NCBI GenBank assembly: GCA_030789695.1
Contig: CM061132.1
Span: 155,602,817-155,666,816, forward strand
Reading direction: 5' to 3'
Length of the DNA: 64,000 nucleotides
From: Scilla litardierei
Lineage: Eukaryota > Streptophyta > Magnoliopsida > Asparagales > Asparagaceae
The position numbers and the translations under genes are program-made. Positions 46,501-58,199 of this stretch are shown here, piece by piece. Positions within the stretch are counted from its first letter, which is position 1; each line of letters starts with the position of its first letter. Under the pieces are notes generated by a model that saw nothing but the letters and a program-made list of their open reading frames with translations, had not been told where the DNA came from and ran no database searches.

Positions 46501-47137
46501 TTCTTGCAAAACTTGATATCCATGTCATGATTTAAATGCCATGCTCATACCTTACTTTACTTGTTGCACTCATGCTATATCTGCCATGTCATTGCATCAT
46601 GCTAGAACTGCTAGGTTGTTTACATGTACTTTCAGTTTCCTTACACAAGTCTCTTGTAGACTTGCTGACATGTGCCCCTTGATCTTTTGGGTGTCACGTG
46701 TTAGACCTTGAGCCAGGGACCGTTGCTGAGTACGTGGTAGTTGCTGACGCTGAGCCTGAGTCCATGTCTGCCCAGGAGGAGTTTTGCGGACACCGGTGAC
46801 CCTTGCTGAGCTCCATTTTGGTTTTGAGGATTTCTGTTAGTTGTCGGTGCGTGGCACCTTTACGTTGTACGTTGTACTTTTGTTGGCCATGCTGGGGCCT
46901 CTTTTTAGACTCTTTCCTTTTAGCCTGGTGGCTTTTTCTGTTGAAACTTATTTTATAGATATTCTGAGATTGCTTTTTGTCTCATTTCCTTTATTATTAT
47001 CTTTGTTTCGTATCGCAATTGCAAGGACATGCCATTTAATGTTTATTGATGCTTATCGGACTTGCAGCTTTGCAGCTTCAAGTCTGAGCGGACATTCTCA
47101 CGCTTCGCCTCCATTTTTTGGGAAGCGGGGCGTGACA
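43536..47137 (+). mobile_element. Solo LTR G in gag of F
   Basis: A 3602-bp block starts TGTAACGGTCGC and ends GGAAGCGGGGCGTGACA, flanked by CATAC at 43531-43535 and 47138-47142. Both ends are nearly those of the LTR of B, so it belongs to a related chromovirus family in the opposite orientation. A TATA box lies at 44109-44115. Downstream is a GC-rich leader-like block (44320-45100) with a 242-codon open frame rich in Pro, Ser and Arg that I do not regard as a gene. No internal region remains. Confidence 0.87.
44109..44115 (+). promoter_or_regulatory. TATA box of solo LTR G
   Basis: GTATATAACCC followed by a GC-rich presumed leader about 200 bp downstream. An intact solo LTR of this kind could still drive transcription to the right, towards the 5' LTR of F. 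Confidence 0.5.
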
Positions 47138-47142
47138 CATAC

Positions 47143-47640
47143 AGACTCTCTTTCACAGATTTGTGAAAATCACGATCAAACTCAATACGAGCTTTAAGAG
47201 AGTCATTCTCTTTGCTCAACATGCACACATGAGAATCAAGAGAAATCTTTTATCGATTCAATGTAACGGTTTGTGTATCATCACGAGGTTTGGATGATAA
47301 AGAAGTGTATGTGTGTGTGTGCATCTCTCTCAAGCTTGTTATTTTTCGCTTTGAGAGAGTCAATAAACAACGCATTATCATTTTCAATAAAATTACTGCG
47401 TTGAACGAGAGAGTTACCAGATACCTCATTACTAACGATGCTCTCATCATCACAAGATTCCTCTCCACCATATTCTTCATCAAGATAATTCCATATCTCA
47501 TCCGTCGTCTCTAAATCACTTACTTTCTTTGCAATTTTCGAAGAGATGGCATTGAGCAATGCATTCCAAACTTAAGCATCCGAGGTAATAAACTCTGACT
47601 CCTCATGCACATTAAGTCATGGACCATGTTCTTCCTCTAT
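47143..47640 (-). pseudogene. Element F gag, N-terminal part
   Basis: The frame 47559-47281 reads MLNAISSKIAKKVSDLETTD, EIWNYLDEEYGGEE and an acidic and then charged stretch. LET..EIW..L...YGG is a hallmark of Sirevirus and other copia Gag. A CA-rich insertion near 47290-47320 disturbs the frame before it reaches solo LTR G. Further coiled-coil residues occur at 47228-47150. Confidence 0.72.
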
Positions 47641-47728
47641 TTTGAGAAGTGTTTGCCTTTGAAGATGAGAGGAAGAGAGAGGGGTTGTTGTGACTTAGAA
47701 GTCGTGCTTGCAAAAGCCACCAAACCAA

Positions 47729-47742
47729 GGCTCTAATACTAA
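47729..47742 (-). other. Decayed primer binding site of F
   Basis: TTAGTATTAGAGCC on the minus strand next to the 5' LTR. It differs at two positions from the TTGGTATCAGAGCC expected for initiator tRNA-Met. Confidence 0.7.
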
Positions 47743-47743
47743 T

Positions 47744-47762
47744 TGTAAGGTACCATGCGGGG

Positions 47763-47810
<48 letters not shown>

Positions 47811-49709
47811 GGGGGTGAATAGTGTAATGGCAAGCAAAGTGCTTAATTAAAAGTTACTGACATTAAAGCACAATAAGCAGCAGAAAACAAACATAGTGCT
47901 CAACAACAACAAACACAAACACACAGATTTTACCCTGGTTCACCAAAACCTGGGTACGTCCAGCCACACCAATATTCACTATGATTCCCACAAATAGAAG
48001 TGAATACAATCTCGCACAGAGATACCTCACACAGAGGATTTTGGATTCCCACAAAGAGATATCCTTGCTCTCACACAGAAAGACTCGTGCTTCCACACAC
48101 AGAGACTGAAACTCTCACACAGAGAGATCACTAATTCTCACAAAGAGAATTAGGAGTTTCACAAAAGATGAAACGAAATAACACTTACATATGCCTTGAT
48201 ATGATCTTACCAATGTGAAGAAGAAGGCATGCAAGTGAAATCAAAGTGCTTGATATGAGGCTTTGATTGCACTTGATGATTTTTCTCCATTCTAGGAATG
48301 AATCCTAACACTTCTCACTTGAGTGTATGGAAACGAAGAGAAGAAATATGTTCTCCAAGGAAAGAAATGAGATTGAAATCCCTTGGAGAAATTCCCTAGA
48401 GCTTAGATGCTTAGCATAAGATTGAAGCTCTAATGAGGGAATGGGAGAGGAGTGGCTTAGAGAATAGATTCAATGTTCTTCTATGATTTCCTAATACTTT
48501 CAAGAGTTCTAAATGAACTAAGCCATTTCCTATATATAGGAAGCCAAGAAGAGCCCATAAAACCAACCAAAAACTCAAAGGGAAGAAATCTGCAACTGCT
48601 AGATTTTGGCAGTTTACTGCACAGACAGTCGACCGATGAACATCGAACAGTCGACCGATCAACGGCTATAAAATTTTCAACAGCTTTAATCTGAGCTAGG
48701 ACATGCGACTGTAGAAGACTACACATGTGACTGTAAATAAACAGGCAATTGAATATCCTTCAACAGACGACCGTCGCTTGTGATTGAAAGGAGCTGAGAA
48801 AATGCAACTTTTGCACTTACGCCTTCAGACGATAGATGAACATTTCACAGGCGACAGTAAATATATATGCGACTGTAAATATTTCTTCAATCGACTGACT
48901 TGCAAATTGGGATGAAGCCTATAAAATGCAAGTTGTGCACAGACGACTGTAGATCAATTCACAGGCGACTGTTGGAAGACAGGCAAGTGTAAAATGAACT
49001 TCAGTCAACTGAGGCGAAAAGCTCAAGAAGAGTCAGGAAATAAGTTGACTTGAGCTGTGCATATCAGTTGGCTGTAGAAGGCCGGACAGGCGCCTGGAAG
49101 TCATCCAGTCGCCTGTCGTGCCTTCACCAGTCGACTGAAAGAGAGCCAAAAACTCCAGCTTGAGTTTAAGGTAAGATGAACCTATTGGGATGGTATCTAT
49201 GATAATCCAAAGGCTCGCTAAGATGGTTAAAGGCATATGCATGAGAGTATGACCATCTATCAAGGCATTACAATAATCATAGACTCAAAAAGAGAAATCC
49301 AAGAAATTGAAATATTACATGTATTACATATTATATCTCCTGGAGTCTAACTCTTCAAGCACATGATACCTTGAAGCTCCCCAACATCATCCAAGCTTTG
49401 GCACCTCTTGATGAGCTTCCCTTCATCAAGCTCCAAGCTTTGGTATTGCTACTCTAGATGTCCATCCATCATCATGCTCCAAGCTCTGGCTTCAATAGAT
49501 GATCTTCATGACTTCATCCAAGCTTGAGCACACCATCACTCTTGGAGGTCTTTAATATCTCCATTGCATCATCCTCCAAGCATTGTGCTTTGTCTCATCA
49601 ACAAATAATCATTAAGATAAACTGAGACTAAAACATAAGATTGATTAGCACACTAAAATAATGTATTGATCATTATCAAAACAACGTTAGTCTTGAACCC
49701 AAGGATTAA
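47744..49709 (-). repeat. 5' LTR of element F
   Basis: It runs from TGTAAGGTACC to ACCCAAGGATTA, with an AC microsatellite at 47765-47809. The GGGGGTGAATAGTG motif near the inner end is shared with the LTR of E. A TATA box is at 48531-48538 (minus) and the palindrome array at about 48600-49140. Confidence 0.85.
47765..47809. repeat. (AC)n microsatellite
   Basis: About 22 AC dinucleotides inside the 5' LTR of element F. Confidence 0.95.
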
Positions 49710-50100
49710 AATGGATCGCCTATAAGAACTACTGGAGGCAACGAGTGAAGGGGGTATTCGAGATCATACACTGAGGTAGTCTAATAACAAATACATATCT
49801 ACCAAATTCTATATTATCATATATAGTAAGGGCCGAGGACTAGCGGACGACTCCTAATAGGTCAGACTTAGCCCCATCGAGCACTTTCGAGTCAGCCACC
49901 GACTTAAGCATCAGAGTGGAATTGTTGGGGCGCCAGACCCGATCCCCCGACGTGCTTCATGTGTTGCATATAAATGGGAAAATAGCTCGGTCCCGGCTTC
50001 CACGACATAGATCGAAGCCCCGCCAATCAGGAGTTAGCTCGTCCAATCGCCCCCTTGCTGCGTGCCTCAGCTACTCGAACCAGGATCAATCAACAACATT
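49710..50100. other. Non-coding segment, probable transposon debris
   Basis: No gene is visible. Moderate GC, with phrases such as GGGGCGCCAGACCCGATC that look like parts of a decayed LTR element, but I cannot assign it. Confidence 0.4.
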
Positions 50101-51710
50101 CTTACACTTTTGATGTGCGGGATTTATCACATAACATCTTTCACTTCACAGTTGATACTCATATTACTTAACGCTTTATGGCTCACTTTGGTTTGCCATC
50201 TAGTGCTTGCTTTGGTTTCGATGTTCATGAGTGATTATATGTATGTATGTATGTATGTATATCAAGTTCATTTCATGCATATTTCTCATTATTTTATTCA
50301 TCGTACCATCCCGTTTTTCCTAGTTGTTTCCTTTTTACTTTTGGGTCAATTGTATGTGTTTTAGGTAAAATGAATGAAATCAGAACATTGGAGCAAGAAA
50401 AAGGCTAAAAAGTACGAAGAAAGAGAGGAACGGGAGCTCGAAGTACGCAATGGGAAGAAGAAGCACAAGGCACACGCGACCGCATGGTCATTCCATGCGG
50501 CCGCGTCACCAGGACACCCAAAGCTGCTCCAAAGTTCAATTCGACACGGTCGCACGAAGATTCCAAACAGTCGCGTCGTTAAAGAAGACAAGGGAAGAAA
50601 TCCCAATTCGACGCGGTCGTTTGGTGAACGACGCAACCGCATCATGACGAGAGCAGATGAAGCCAAACGTTCGCTTTACGCGACCGTTTTGAAGAGAAGA
50701 TGAAGACCAAATCTCCAATCCACGCGGTCGAGTGGCCCAATCCACGCGGTCGCGTCGCTGATGAAGATGAGAGCCCAACTTACGTAGTTTTGCAACGCGA
50801 CTACGTCGTTTTCGACGCGGTCGTGTTCTAATGGGTCCCCATACATTTAGTGGGCGCCGCCAATGGTAATTTTGGATCTTTTGGGTCTTTTGTTGGGGTA
50901 TAAATATTCTTCTGCCCCCCCATGCGCCCAAGGACGCTTTTTATTATTCTAGTTTTCAGAGCTTTTGCAGAGTTCATCAAGTGTAATCCCTTAGTATTCC
51001 TTCAATACTTTTGATTATTCTGTTTGTTAATTAACTCGTTTTTAGAAGTTGCTTTTGATAATATAATTAGTTTTCTTAATCCCTTGTAATTGTGGATCCT
51101 TTGATTGTGAATTTTTGTGTTGAATCTATTGCTATGGCTATTAGATGATTTGTGCTATTGATCGAGTTTGCATGCATGAATCGTGAGTAGTTCACCATCT
51201 AGGGCCATGTGTTGAACCCCATTGGATTTGGTTATTGATTGATGAGATATTGATTAATTGTTGGATAATTGGTAATTTGGGGTATGTTAGGATGGTGATT
51301 ATCAATGTACATTGACATCCTCCCTCGTGGTTAATTAGATTAGCAGCCGGCGAGAGTTGGGACTAATTTAGGGGGTTCAATCCCTACATTGATCCAAACT
51401 ATTGACGCGGCAGACGAGAGTCCGGCATCGATTAGAGCCATCCTAACATAGACCCGAATCCTAATCCACGAGAGTGGCGTGGAGGAAGATCGAGAACATT
51501 CGTCAGGTGCATTGGATATAGATAACATATATAAGATAATATCCTATCATGCACCATAAGAAAATATTCTTGGTAGTTTCTCGTATGATTCACCATAGCC
51601 TCCTGTTGATCGCGTAGCTTTCGAACTTAGAAAGAAATTGGCATTCAACGACCGCCTCACAGAGGACGACTCGTTAGCGCCACAACCCCATCGTGCGGTT
51701 GCGGTTACAA
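50100..51710 (+). mobile_element. Decayed LTR of Tat/Athila appearance
   Basis: At 50470-50830 there are many copies of an ACGCGGTCGCGT-like motif (GCGACCGCATGG, CACGCGGTCGAGTGG, CGACGCGGTCGTG). A TATA box (GGGTATAAATATT) is at 50899-50906. The region 51050-51640 has the long AT-rich leader with CGAGAG phrases seen in Tat-lineage LTRs. Boundaries and a second LTR were not found, so extent and name are tentative. Confidence 0.45.
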
Positions 51711-52083
51711 ATTATAAAACCAAGAAGAACGAGCTTAGTTTAATTAGCCATTCAGGGCTCATTTTTGTTAGTCTTACAGGGCTCACCTTCACTCATATAG
51801 GTTTGGTTCGTGTCCATACAGATTAACTTGGAACAATAAAGAATGCCTTGACATGTATTGCAGAGAGAAAATTTGATGACCTTCACAATAACCTTTATAA
51901 TAACCTTCCAATAGAGAGGTGACACATGGCATCAATCAATTAAATTTGGTTTTTTATTTTTCCTTCTCTAAAACTGGGTTAAGGGCAAGGATGTAAATTT
52001 ACATAATTAAATATCCCAGTTAAATATTATCTCCTATTTGATTTTCTGAAAAAAAACATCGGCCTCTTCTATTATTCTCCCAA

Positions 52084-52431
52084 CCCGCGCTCACGCCGAC
52101 CTCCTCCGGCAACGAAGATCTCCTCCCGCGACGAAGATCTCCTCCGGCCATGTGTCTCCGCCCGTCTTCTTTTTTTCTCCCAACCCGTGCTCGCGCCGAC
52201 CTCCTTCGTCTTCTTCGAGGAGAAGATCGGCAGCTCGCCTCTCTCGGCATGCGAATGGTTCAACGACTTCTGCCCCGTGCCAGAGACCGGCCAACAGTCG
52301 ACGAGGCGTTCAAGTACATCAGGGAGGTTCTCAGATGGGATGAGGAGAAGGATAATACATATGCAGTGGAGAACTATTTCTACAGCACAACGGAGCTGAG
52401 CTCTTCCCCGTTTGTCATTCAGGAGTGATGA
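52084..52431 (+). pseudogene. GC-rich coding-like fragment inside the Mutator-like element
   Basis: The frame from about 52256 to a TGA at 52426-52428 gives [20 protein letters not shown] and then [20 protein letters not shown]. This has natural amino-acid composition but I do not recognise the family. Upstream a CTCCCAACCCG..CTC.CGCCGACCTCC phrase occurs twice (52077 and 52178). A host gene fragment captured by the element (Pack-MULE) is the likely reading; a small native gene is the alternative. Confidence 0.4.
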
Positions 52432-53166
52432 GCAGTCCTGACGAAATTATGGGAACTACTTATGTTAAGACTTTTGACAAGGTGTTGTTCCTGCATAGAC
52501 GCAGCACAACAGGACTGCGCATCTCTATACCATGTGCTTCCCTCGGTGATGGGAACTACTTGCTGCTCTCTGGTTGCATGCACATTTCGATTTCTCTGTA
52601 TTTTGGAGGGCTTCTGCACATAAGCCATCTTTATTTTGCCAGAACGCCAGTAAGTCTGTATTCTTGTTGCCATGGATACATTTGAGTTGGTTTCGAATCC
52701 TGTGAATTCAGGGTTGTAATATTCATCTCAGGATTGGGCTCAGTTGCTGATGATGTGTATTCACAATTTCACATTGGTTTTCTTCGCTTTGTGTTACTCG
52801 CGTGGATGCTTATTTTCTTGAACTGCTGGAAGCCATTTGGTTTCATGATGTTCTTTCTGTCGATTTCTTTTCTGCTTATTGCGAGCAACAATCGATCTTG
52901 TTGATTGCTATTTTTGAGGGATCGGCATGCTTTGCAAGCTATTTTGAGCTCCCTCTTATTGTTCATTGTTGGGGTTATATTTTTGAGAAATAAGACGGCG
53001 GGGGCGGCCACTCCAAGAGCGTGGAGGAGAGAGGCGGCGGCTATTTGTCGCCGGAGGAGAGAGGCAGCGGCGGTTCGTCGCCGGAGGAGAGATGACGTGC
53101 AGAGGATTTCGGCGTCGATCACGGGCTTGGAGAAAAAAGAATACACAGAAAAAAGAAGCCTCTGCC

Positions 53167-54109
53167 TAGGGGTGAGCACGGTTTGCTCAAACCGCCCGAA
53201 TCGAACCGGACCGAACCAGACTGAGCCAAAACCCGAATCGAACCGCTCTCCATCGGTCTGGTTTGGTCTCAATCGTTGGAAACCGCCACGTATATGATTT
53301 GGTTTGGTTTCACCCTGTCGAAACCGCTTAAACCGAACCGAACCGACTCCTAACACATATTATATATTGTGCTAGAAATCTGTTGGGATTTTAACCCTAG
53401 TCCCTAGGAACCCTAACCTAAGGCCTTTAGGCGGTGGCTCCCTTCATGATCTCAGGATCGAGGCCAGCTTCGCCACCACCCGCCGTAGGAAGCACACCGG
53501 CACGAGGCAGCGCCGCCACCTCCACCCTCCGGCCAACAGCGGGGCCCACCTTCGTCAGCCCCCGCGCGTATGATCCTTGACATCACCCTCCACCGTTTAA
53601 ATCTTCGCTTAATTGAAATCAATTGCTGATGATATAGACGTTCCTAGCTGTAGAAACATCAGTGAATTAACATGATCAACGCAATTCAGCATCAAATACC
53701 ATTTTGATACAACTTCTAGTGATGAATGCACCCTAACTGCTATAGAAAAATGAAAATACATAGAACAATAATAACCGCACCTGTCGCAGTCACAGTTAGA
53801 ACTCCTGCAAGCGATGCAGTGCATAATTTTCCCTGCTTTGATAAGGAGCACAGAAATGAAGCCATGTCATAAAATTATTTTAATGACAAAGTCTATATTT
53901 AGCAAAATTGGGTATACGAGGGGATCTTCCGTCATCATATGTCTGAACCGCGGTTCCAAACCGAACCAAACCGCTCCAAGCGGTTTTCGTCGGCTCGGAA
54001 ACCGTCGGTCTGGCGGTCTGGTTTGGTCTGGCCTGTGAGAAACCGCTACTTATACGGTCTGGTTCGGTTTAAGTCCCAAACCGCCGGTTTGAGACCGTGC
54101 TCTCCCCTA
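53167..54109. mobile_element. Non-autonomous hAT element, 943 bp
   Basis: Terminal inverted repeats begin TAGGGGTGAGCACGGTTTGC at the left and, on the minus strand, TAGGGGAGAGCACGGTCTCA at the right. Flanks are CCTCTGCC at 53159-53166 and 54110-54117, a perfect 8-bp TSD as made by hAT transposases. Subterminal regions are rich in AACCG repeats (CGAACCGGACCGAACC and reverse). No transposase is present. It lies within the interior of the Mutator-like element. Confidence 0.92.
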
Positions 54110-54251
54110 CCTCTGCCCTTGAACCAGTTTTGAAAAGGAGGTTATTTAGGCGGTTATTTAATGTTTTGAATTTAGGAGGTTATTTAATTTTTTGAATTTA
54201 CATTTCTGCCTTTAACCCATTTTTGAAAAAGGAAAAGAAAAAACTAAAATT

Positions 54252-54398
54252 TGTTATGAATCAACTACTGAGGGGAGAGCCCTCAGGTTTATATTTATAG
54301 CCAAAGGGGAGAATACAAGTGGGCTTATACAGATATGGGCCCAAACACTTGGGTTGGCCCAATAACTCATCCAACCCAGTAAATACCCATTCACAACA
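54252..54398 (-). repeat. 3' LTR of copia D
   Basis: TGTTGTGAATGGG to GATTCATAACA on the minus strand. It is directly preceded on that strand by a polypurine tract AAGGGGGAG (54399-54408). Confidence 0.92.
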
Positions 54399-54899
54399 CT
54401 CCCCCTTATCCAGCCATAGTTGTGGACCCTGCTCATGAATACTTCAGGATTCTGAGCCTGCATGGGTCTCACATGGGGTGGATACTTCAGGATCCTGAGT
54501 TGGTGAGATTTGCCTCATTAAAACCTTTGGCTATGGAAAACCCAGTGGGAAAAACCATAGTTAAGGAAAAAGAGTGCAAACGCTCTTTAACTCCCCCTGA
54601 TTTGTACAAGTGACTCTGCTCATGAATACTTCTGGATTCTGAGCGTCACAGAGGGGTGGATACTTCGGGATCCAGAGTTGATTTGATTTGCCTCGTTAAA
54701 ACCTTTGGCTATGGAAAACCCAGTGGGAAAAACCATAGCTAAGGGAAAAGAGTACAAATTCCCTCAACTCCCCCTGATCTGTAAAAGCTCTTAGGCTTTC
54801 AGATCTCTTAGGCTTATCTCATCACTCCTATTCACAATATTCCGAAAATGTACACAGATTACAAATTTTGTCACCATCAAGCAGCTGCTGAATCCAGAA

Positions 54900-56260
54900 A
54901 CTCTGGAGAGGTGTGCCAAGTTTCGTCGCCTCTGATGTGGTCTTCAGACTATATGGTCAGCTCCACAGAACCAGCCTCTATCCCAGTCGTCACTGGGATG
55001 TGATGTACCACCAGGCGCCCTCAAATACACCATTGGTGTGATTCTGGAATGGTGATGATCTCGGAATGATAGGATGATGTTGCCTTCATAAGTTGCTTTG
55101 CAGATCTGCAGGGGATGGCCATCCCACTGTGGGTACCCGCTCTGTGATTTCTCAGCGTAGGGACTGGACCTGAAACCTGCATTTGCATAAACATTGGAGG
55201 ATGCTACTACATTTTGTAAGTCCAAATATTTCGACCCTTGGAGGAAGTGCAGAAGGCTTAACTCAGGTCTAATGGCCCTTTTTAGGTGCCAACTATATCT
55301 GGCTAATGAGTTTACTGCAATTGCTATACCGGGACACATGCAGTTAGCCAGGAGTGCATGATTGCACTAAGATAAGGGACTTTAGGACCAGTTATATCCT
55401 CCCCCTCTTCCAGCGATCGGAAGGGTTCTTTTTTGTTCATCCAGTAAGTGTACCACCGTAGGTGTACTTTGGATGACAATGGTCCTTTTAATATCTACAA
55501 CGCACTTCTGGGCGTTTGTAACATGATTCTATGAGCCGTGACTTTATATTTGCCTAGGTCTTTTTATTTCATGTTTAAAAGTCGGGCTTGTACATTTATT
55601 TCGGTTTTCTCTTCAGGAGATCCGATGAGGTGTTAGTTGTTTACAACTAAGATCTCTAATCCTGTTCTTTGCACAGATGCAAAGACAACCTTTAGTAGGA
55701 ATCGTTGACTTGTCAAGTGATTCTCTTGGTTGTACATTTATTTGTTATACTTATATTTCTTCATTTGAATAGACGTCCCGAAGTCTATTCAGGCATTTTA
55801 AGGAAATGTGGAAATTATCTTTACAAGATGTCCACGAAGGTATGCCGTCACAACATCCAATAACGGCATATCAAAAATTTTCCTTCGCCAAATCGTAAGG
55901 TATTCGCTTTTGATAACTTAGGGAGACTGATGCATCATTTATGAGACATGCTCATTTGAATTTGTTCGATCCCTAGTTTCAGCGAAATTTTCCTTGGGCT
56001 ATAGGTTGTACCGTATAGCATACGATTTTGTATTTATTTTTCTTATGTTTGCAATACTTTGTTTTATCCACAGGTTTGGCACCTTTTGGTGTCTGGACTT
56101 CAGGTCCGAACATATCACGTTTCATAAGTGAGTCCAGCTCATCTTTTATTGCCACGTTCCACGTTTGGCCAATCTCTACGTTTGCCTTCTAGCAACGGAG
56201 TGTGGAACGATAATTTTCGAACATCATCGCCATTGCGATGTATATGTCAATATAATACGT
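54900..56260 (-). pseudogene. copia D reverse transcriptase and RNase H, decayed
   Basis: At about 56170 on the minus strand the RT start reads WNVAIKDELDSLMKRDMFGP then VQTPKGAKPV, typical of copia RT. Near 55330 the frame reads CPGIAIAVNSLARYS, the conserved segment that follows RT, and 55190-54950 gives fragments of RNase H. Frames change repeatedly. I did not find an intact YVDD box. Confidence 0.7.
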
Positions 56261-56319
56261 GAATACATTGTCGACAATTTATGTTCTATCTGTCCAACAC
56301 CTCCCCAGTACGTACAACA

Positions 56320-57800
56320 TTTACTTAATTTCACTTTTTCCCGGCAATTCCTCTGCAGTGGATTCCGGGGAGGGTGATGGTGTGGACAGGAGCTCATTGT
56401 CCTGTGGTAGTATTGTCTTAAGGTCTCCAGGAGTTTCTGTCCTTGGAGCCTGGTGGTCTGCCTCTTTTCTGTTGAGGATCAGCCACTTCTGCTGCTGGTG
56501 GATTGCATCCATTCTCGGGGATGTCAATCCTAGCTGGAGTTTTTGCAGCAGGGATGTGTGATCTGACAATCTTCTGGTTGTCAATAAATGATTCCGGTAA
56601 TTGGTAGACAGTGTTCTGTATGTGGAGGATCTTCGGGATCTCATTCTACACATTGTATTGTTACCGGATCATGGTGGGTCAAACTTTTTGTATCCCACGT
56701 TATAATTTTCTTCGCGCCAGATTTTCTAGTATCTGGGCATATTTTTGGGAAACTTGTCTCATCGAAATCACAGTCTTCAAGATGTGCCTTAAATGCGTCC
56801 CCCGTTTGGGGTTCTAGGTATCTTATAAGTGAGGGTGAGTCAAACCCTGCATGGATACCTAGGCGACGTTGAGTACCGTTTTGGTCCTCTTTGGTGGTGC
56901 GATGGGGATTTAAGACTGCGCGACCGGAGATTCTCAGATGAGAAATGTTCGGTGGCATTCCATATGCAAATTGCATTGGAGACTCTGACCTCCAGAGGGT
57001 CTTATTTTCATTTACGATGCAGCATGCAGAGTTTGCATGTCCCCATGCATCCATAGGCAATCGGGATTTAATGGACGTTTAGTCCATTGGAGTCTACTTT
57101 TCAGTGACTCTGCCGACCCATTTTGGGTATGAACATGCGACACTTGTATGTTCATTTTCAATTCCCGTTGATTTGCAGTACTCTTGAAAAGACTGGGAGG
57201 TATATTTCCCAACATTAACCAGACTTATTTACAATATTTTATTGTCTGGGAAATGTGCCCGTAACATTTTTATTTTTGTGCCAATAGCTTTGGAAAAGCT
57301 AAGTTGCGGGTTTGTAGTAGAAACACGTACGATTATTCTGAGGATGCATTTATCAGTACAGTGAAGCACTGAAATAGCCCACTAGGGGTGGTGGATTTTA
57401 TCCACATCTATCTCCTTGTATTCTTTTTGAGGAAGCGTGGAGATCCTTTTTCAACTTTTCGTGGAGATGGCCTTGTAATTAATCTTCCCTTATAGTAAAG
57501 GATGCGAGGGAATTTTCCCTTCTGAAGAATCTTCTGGTTCTTCAAGTCATACCCATAGGATAAGATGATGTGCATCATCACAAATCCAGGGTGGCCAAGT
57601 CCATCATGCCAGAGTAAAAACTTGGCTGATGTAGGGCACTTCAGGTGCTCCGTTTAATTCTGCTTCCTTTCTCCGAATCTTCGCATGGTAGAGGCCTATA
57701 AGGCTCTCAAAACGTTCAAGTGTGGATTTTACTCCTTTTTCTTGAGACGTTGCATACGGTAATTTTTCATTTACATTTGCTGTTTCCAAGTGGGATCCGT
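56320..57800 (-). pseudogene. copia D GAG-pre-integrase and integrase, decayed
   Basis: From right to left: LLWHDGLGHPGFVMMHIIL near 57600 (GAG-pre-integrase), then in the integrase core SHVHTQNGSAESLKSRLQ (the Glu region) near 57130, then QFAYGMPPNISHLRISG and RRLGIHAGFDSPSLIRYLEP with HLEDCDFDETSFP at about 56980-56740. The linker to RT follows to 56320. Stops and frameshifts interrupt it. Confidence 0.78.
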
Positions 57801-58199
57801 TGAAACGGATGTCCTTGAAACTTAAAAAGTTTCTTTTTGGAATTCGGAGGGATTAGTGCATCCATTTTTGTGTCGTTTGGGGGCAACTGTGTTGCATTCC
57901 CGTGATCTTCAATATAGCCCTGATATTGGGCTCTGTATTGAAAGAGATCGTACGTGTTTATTGTCTACTAATTATTTATGAGAGCAGTTTCAAAAGATGA
58001 AACATAAAGGCACATGCATATTCAGATAGACATATTCATATATTGTCTACTAAAATTTTTCAATCAAAACAGATTGCGTAATACAAAAGCTCTCATAACG
58101 TGAGATGTTCTAAACAATTTTGCAAGATAAAAGTAAAGGCTAGTCAAGCATGTCATTATTTTTCGAAGTCGTCAGCTGAAAAACTTAACTGGAGCATCA

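Larger units (their letters stand above)
40339..49709 (-). mobile_element. Sirevirus-like LTR element F, gag only, 3' LTR truncated
   Basis: Related LTRs lie at 47744-49709 (complete) and 40339-42151 (lacking about 130 bp at its outer end). On the minus strand a decayed tRNA-Met primer site, gag with coiled coil, a non-coding region and a polypurine tract follow in order, as in element E. The internal sequence at 42290-42890 aligns with 24280-24870 of E. No pol is present. Solo LTR G splits the gag. The LTRs differ from each other more than those of E, so F is older. Confidence 0.85.

Noticed and set aside
51850..51864. A 9-bp TSD for the Mutator-like element (ATGTATTGC against ATGCATGGT)
   Set aside because: Only six of nine bases match; not enough to claim.
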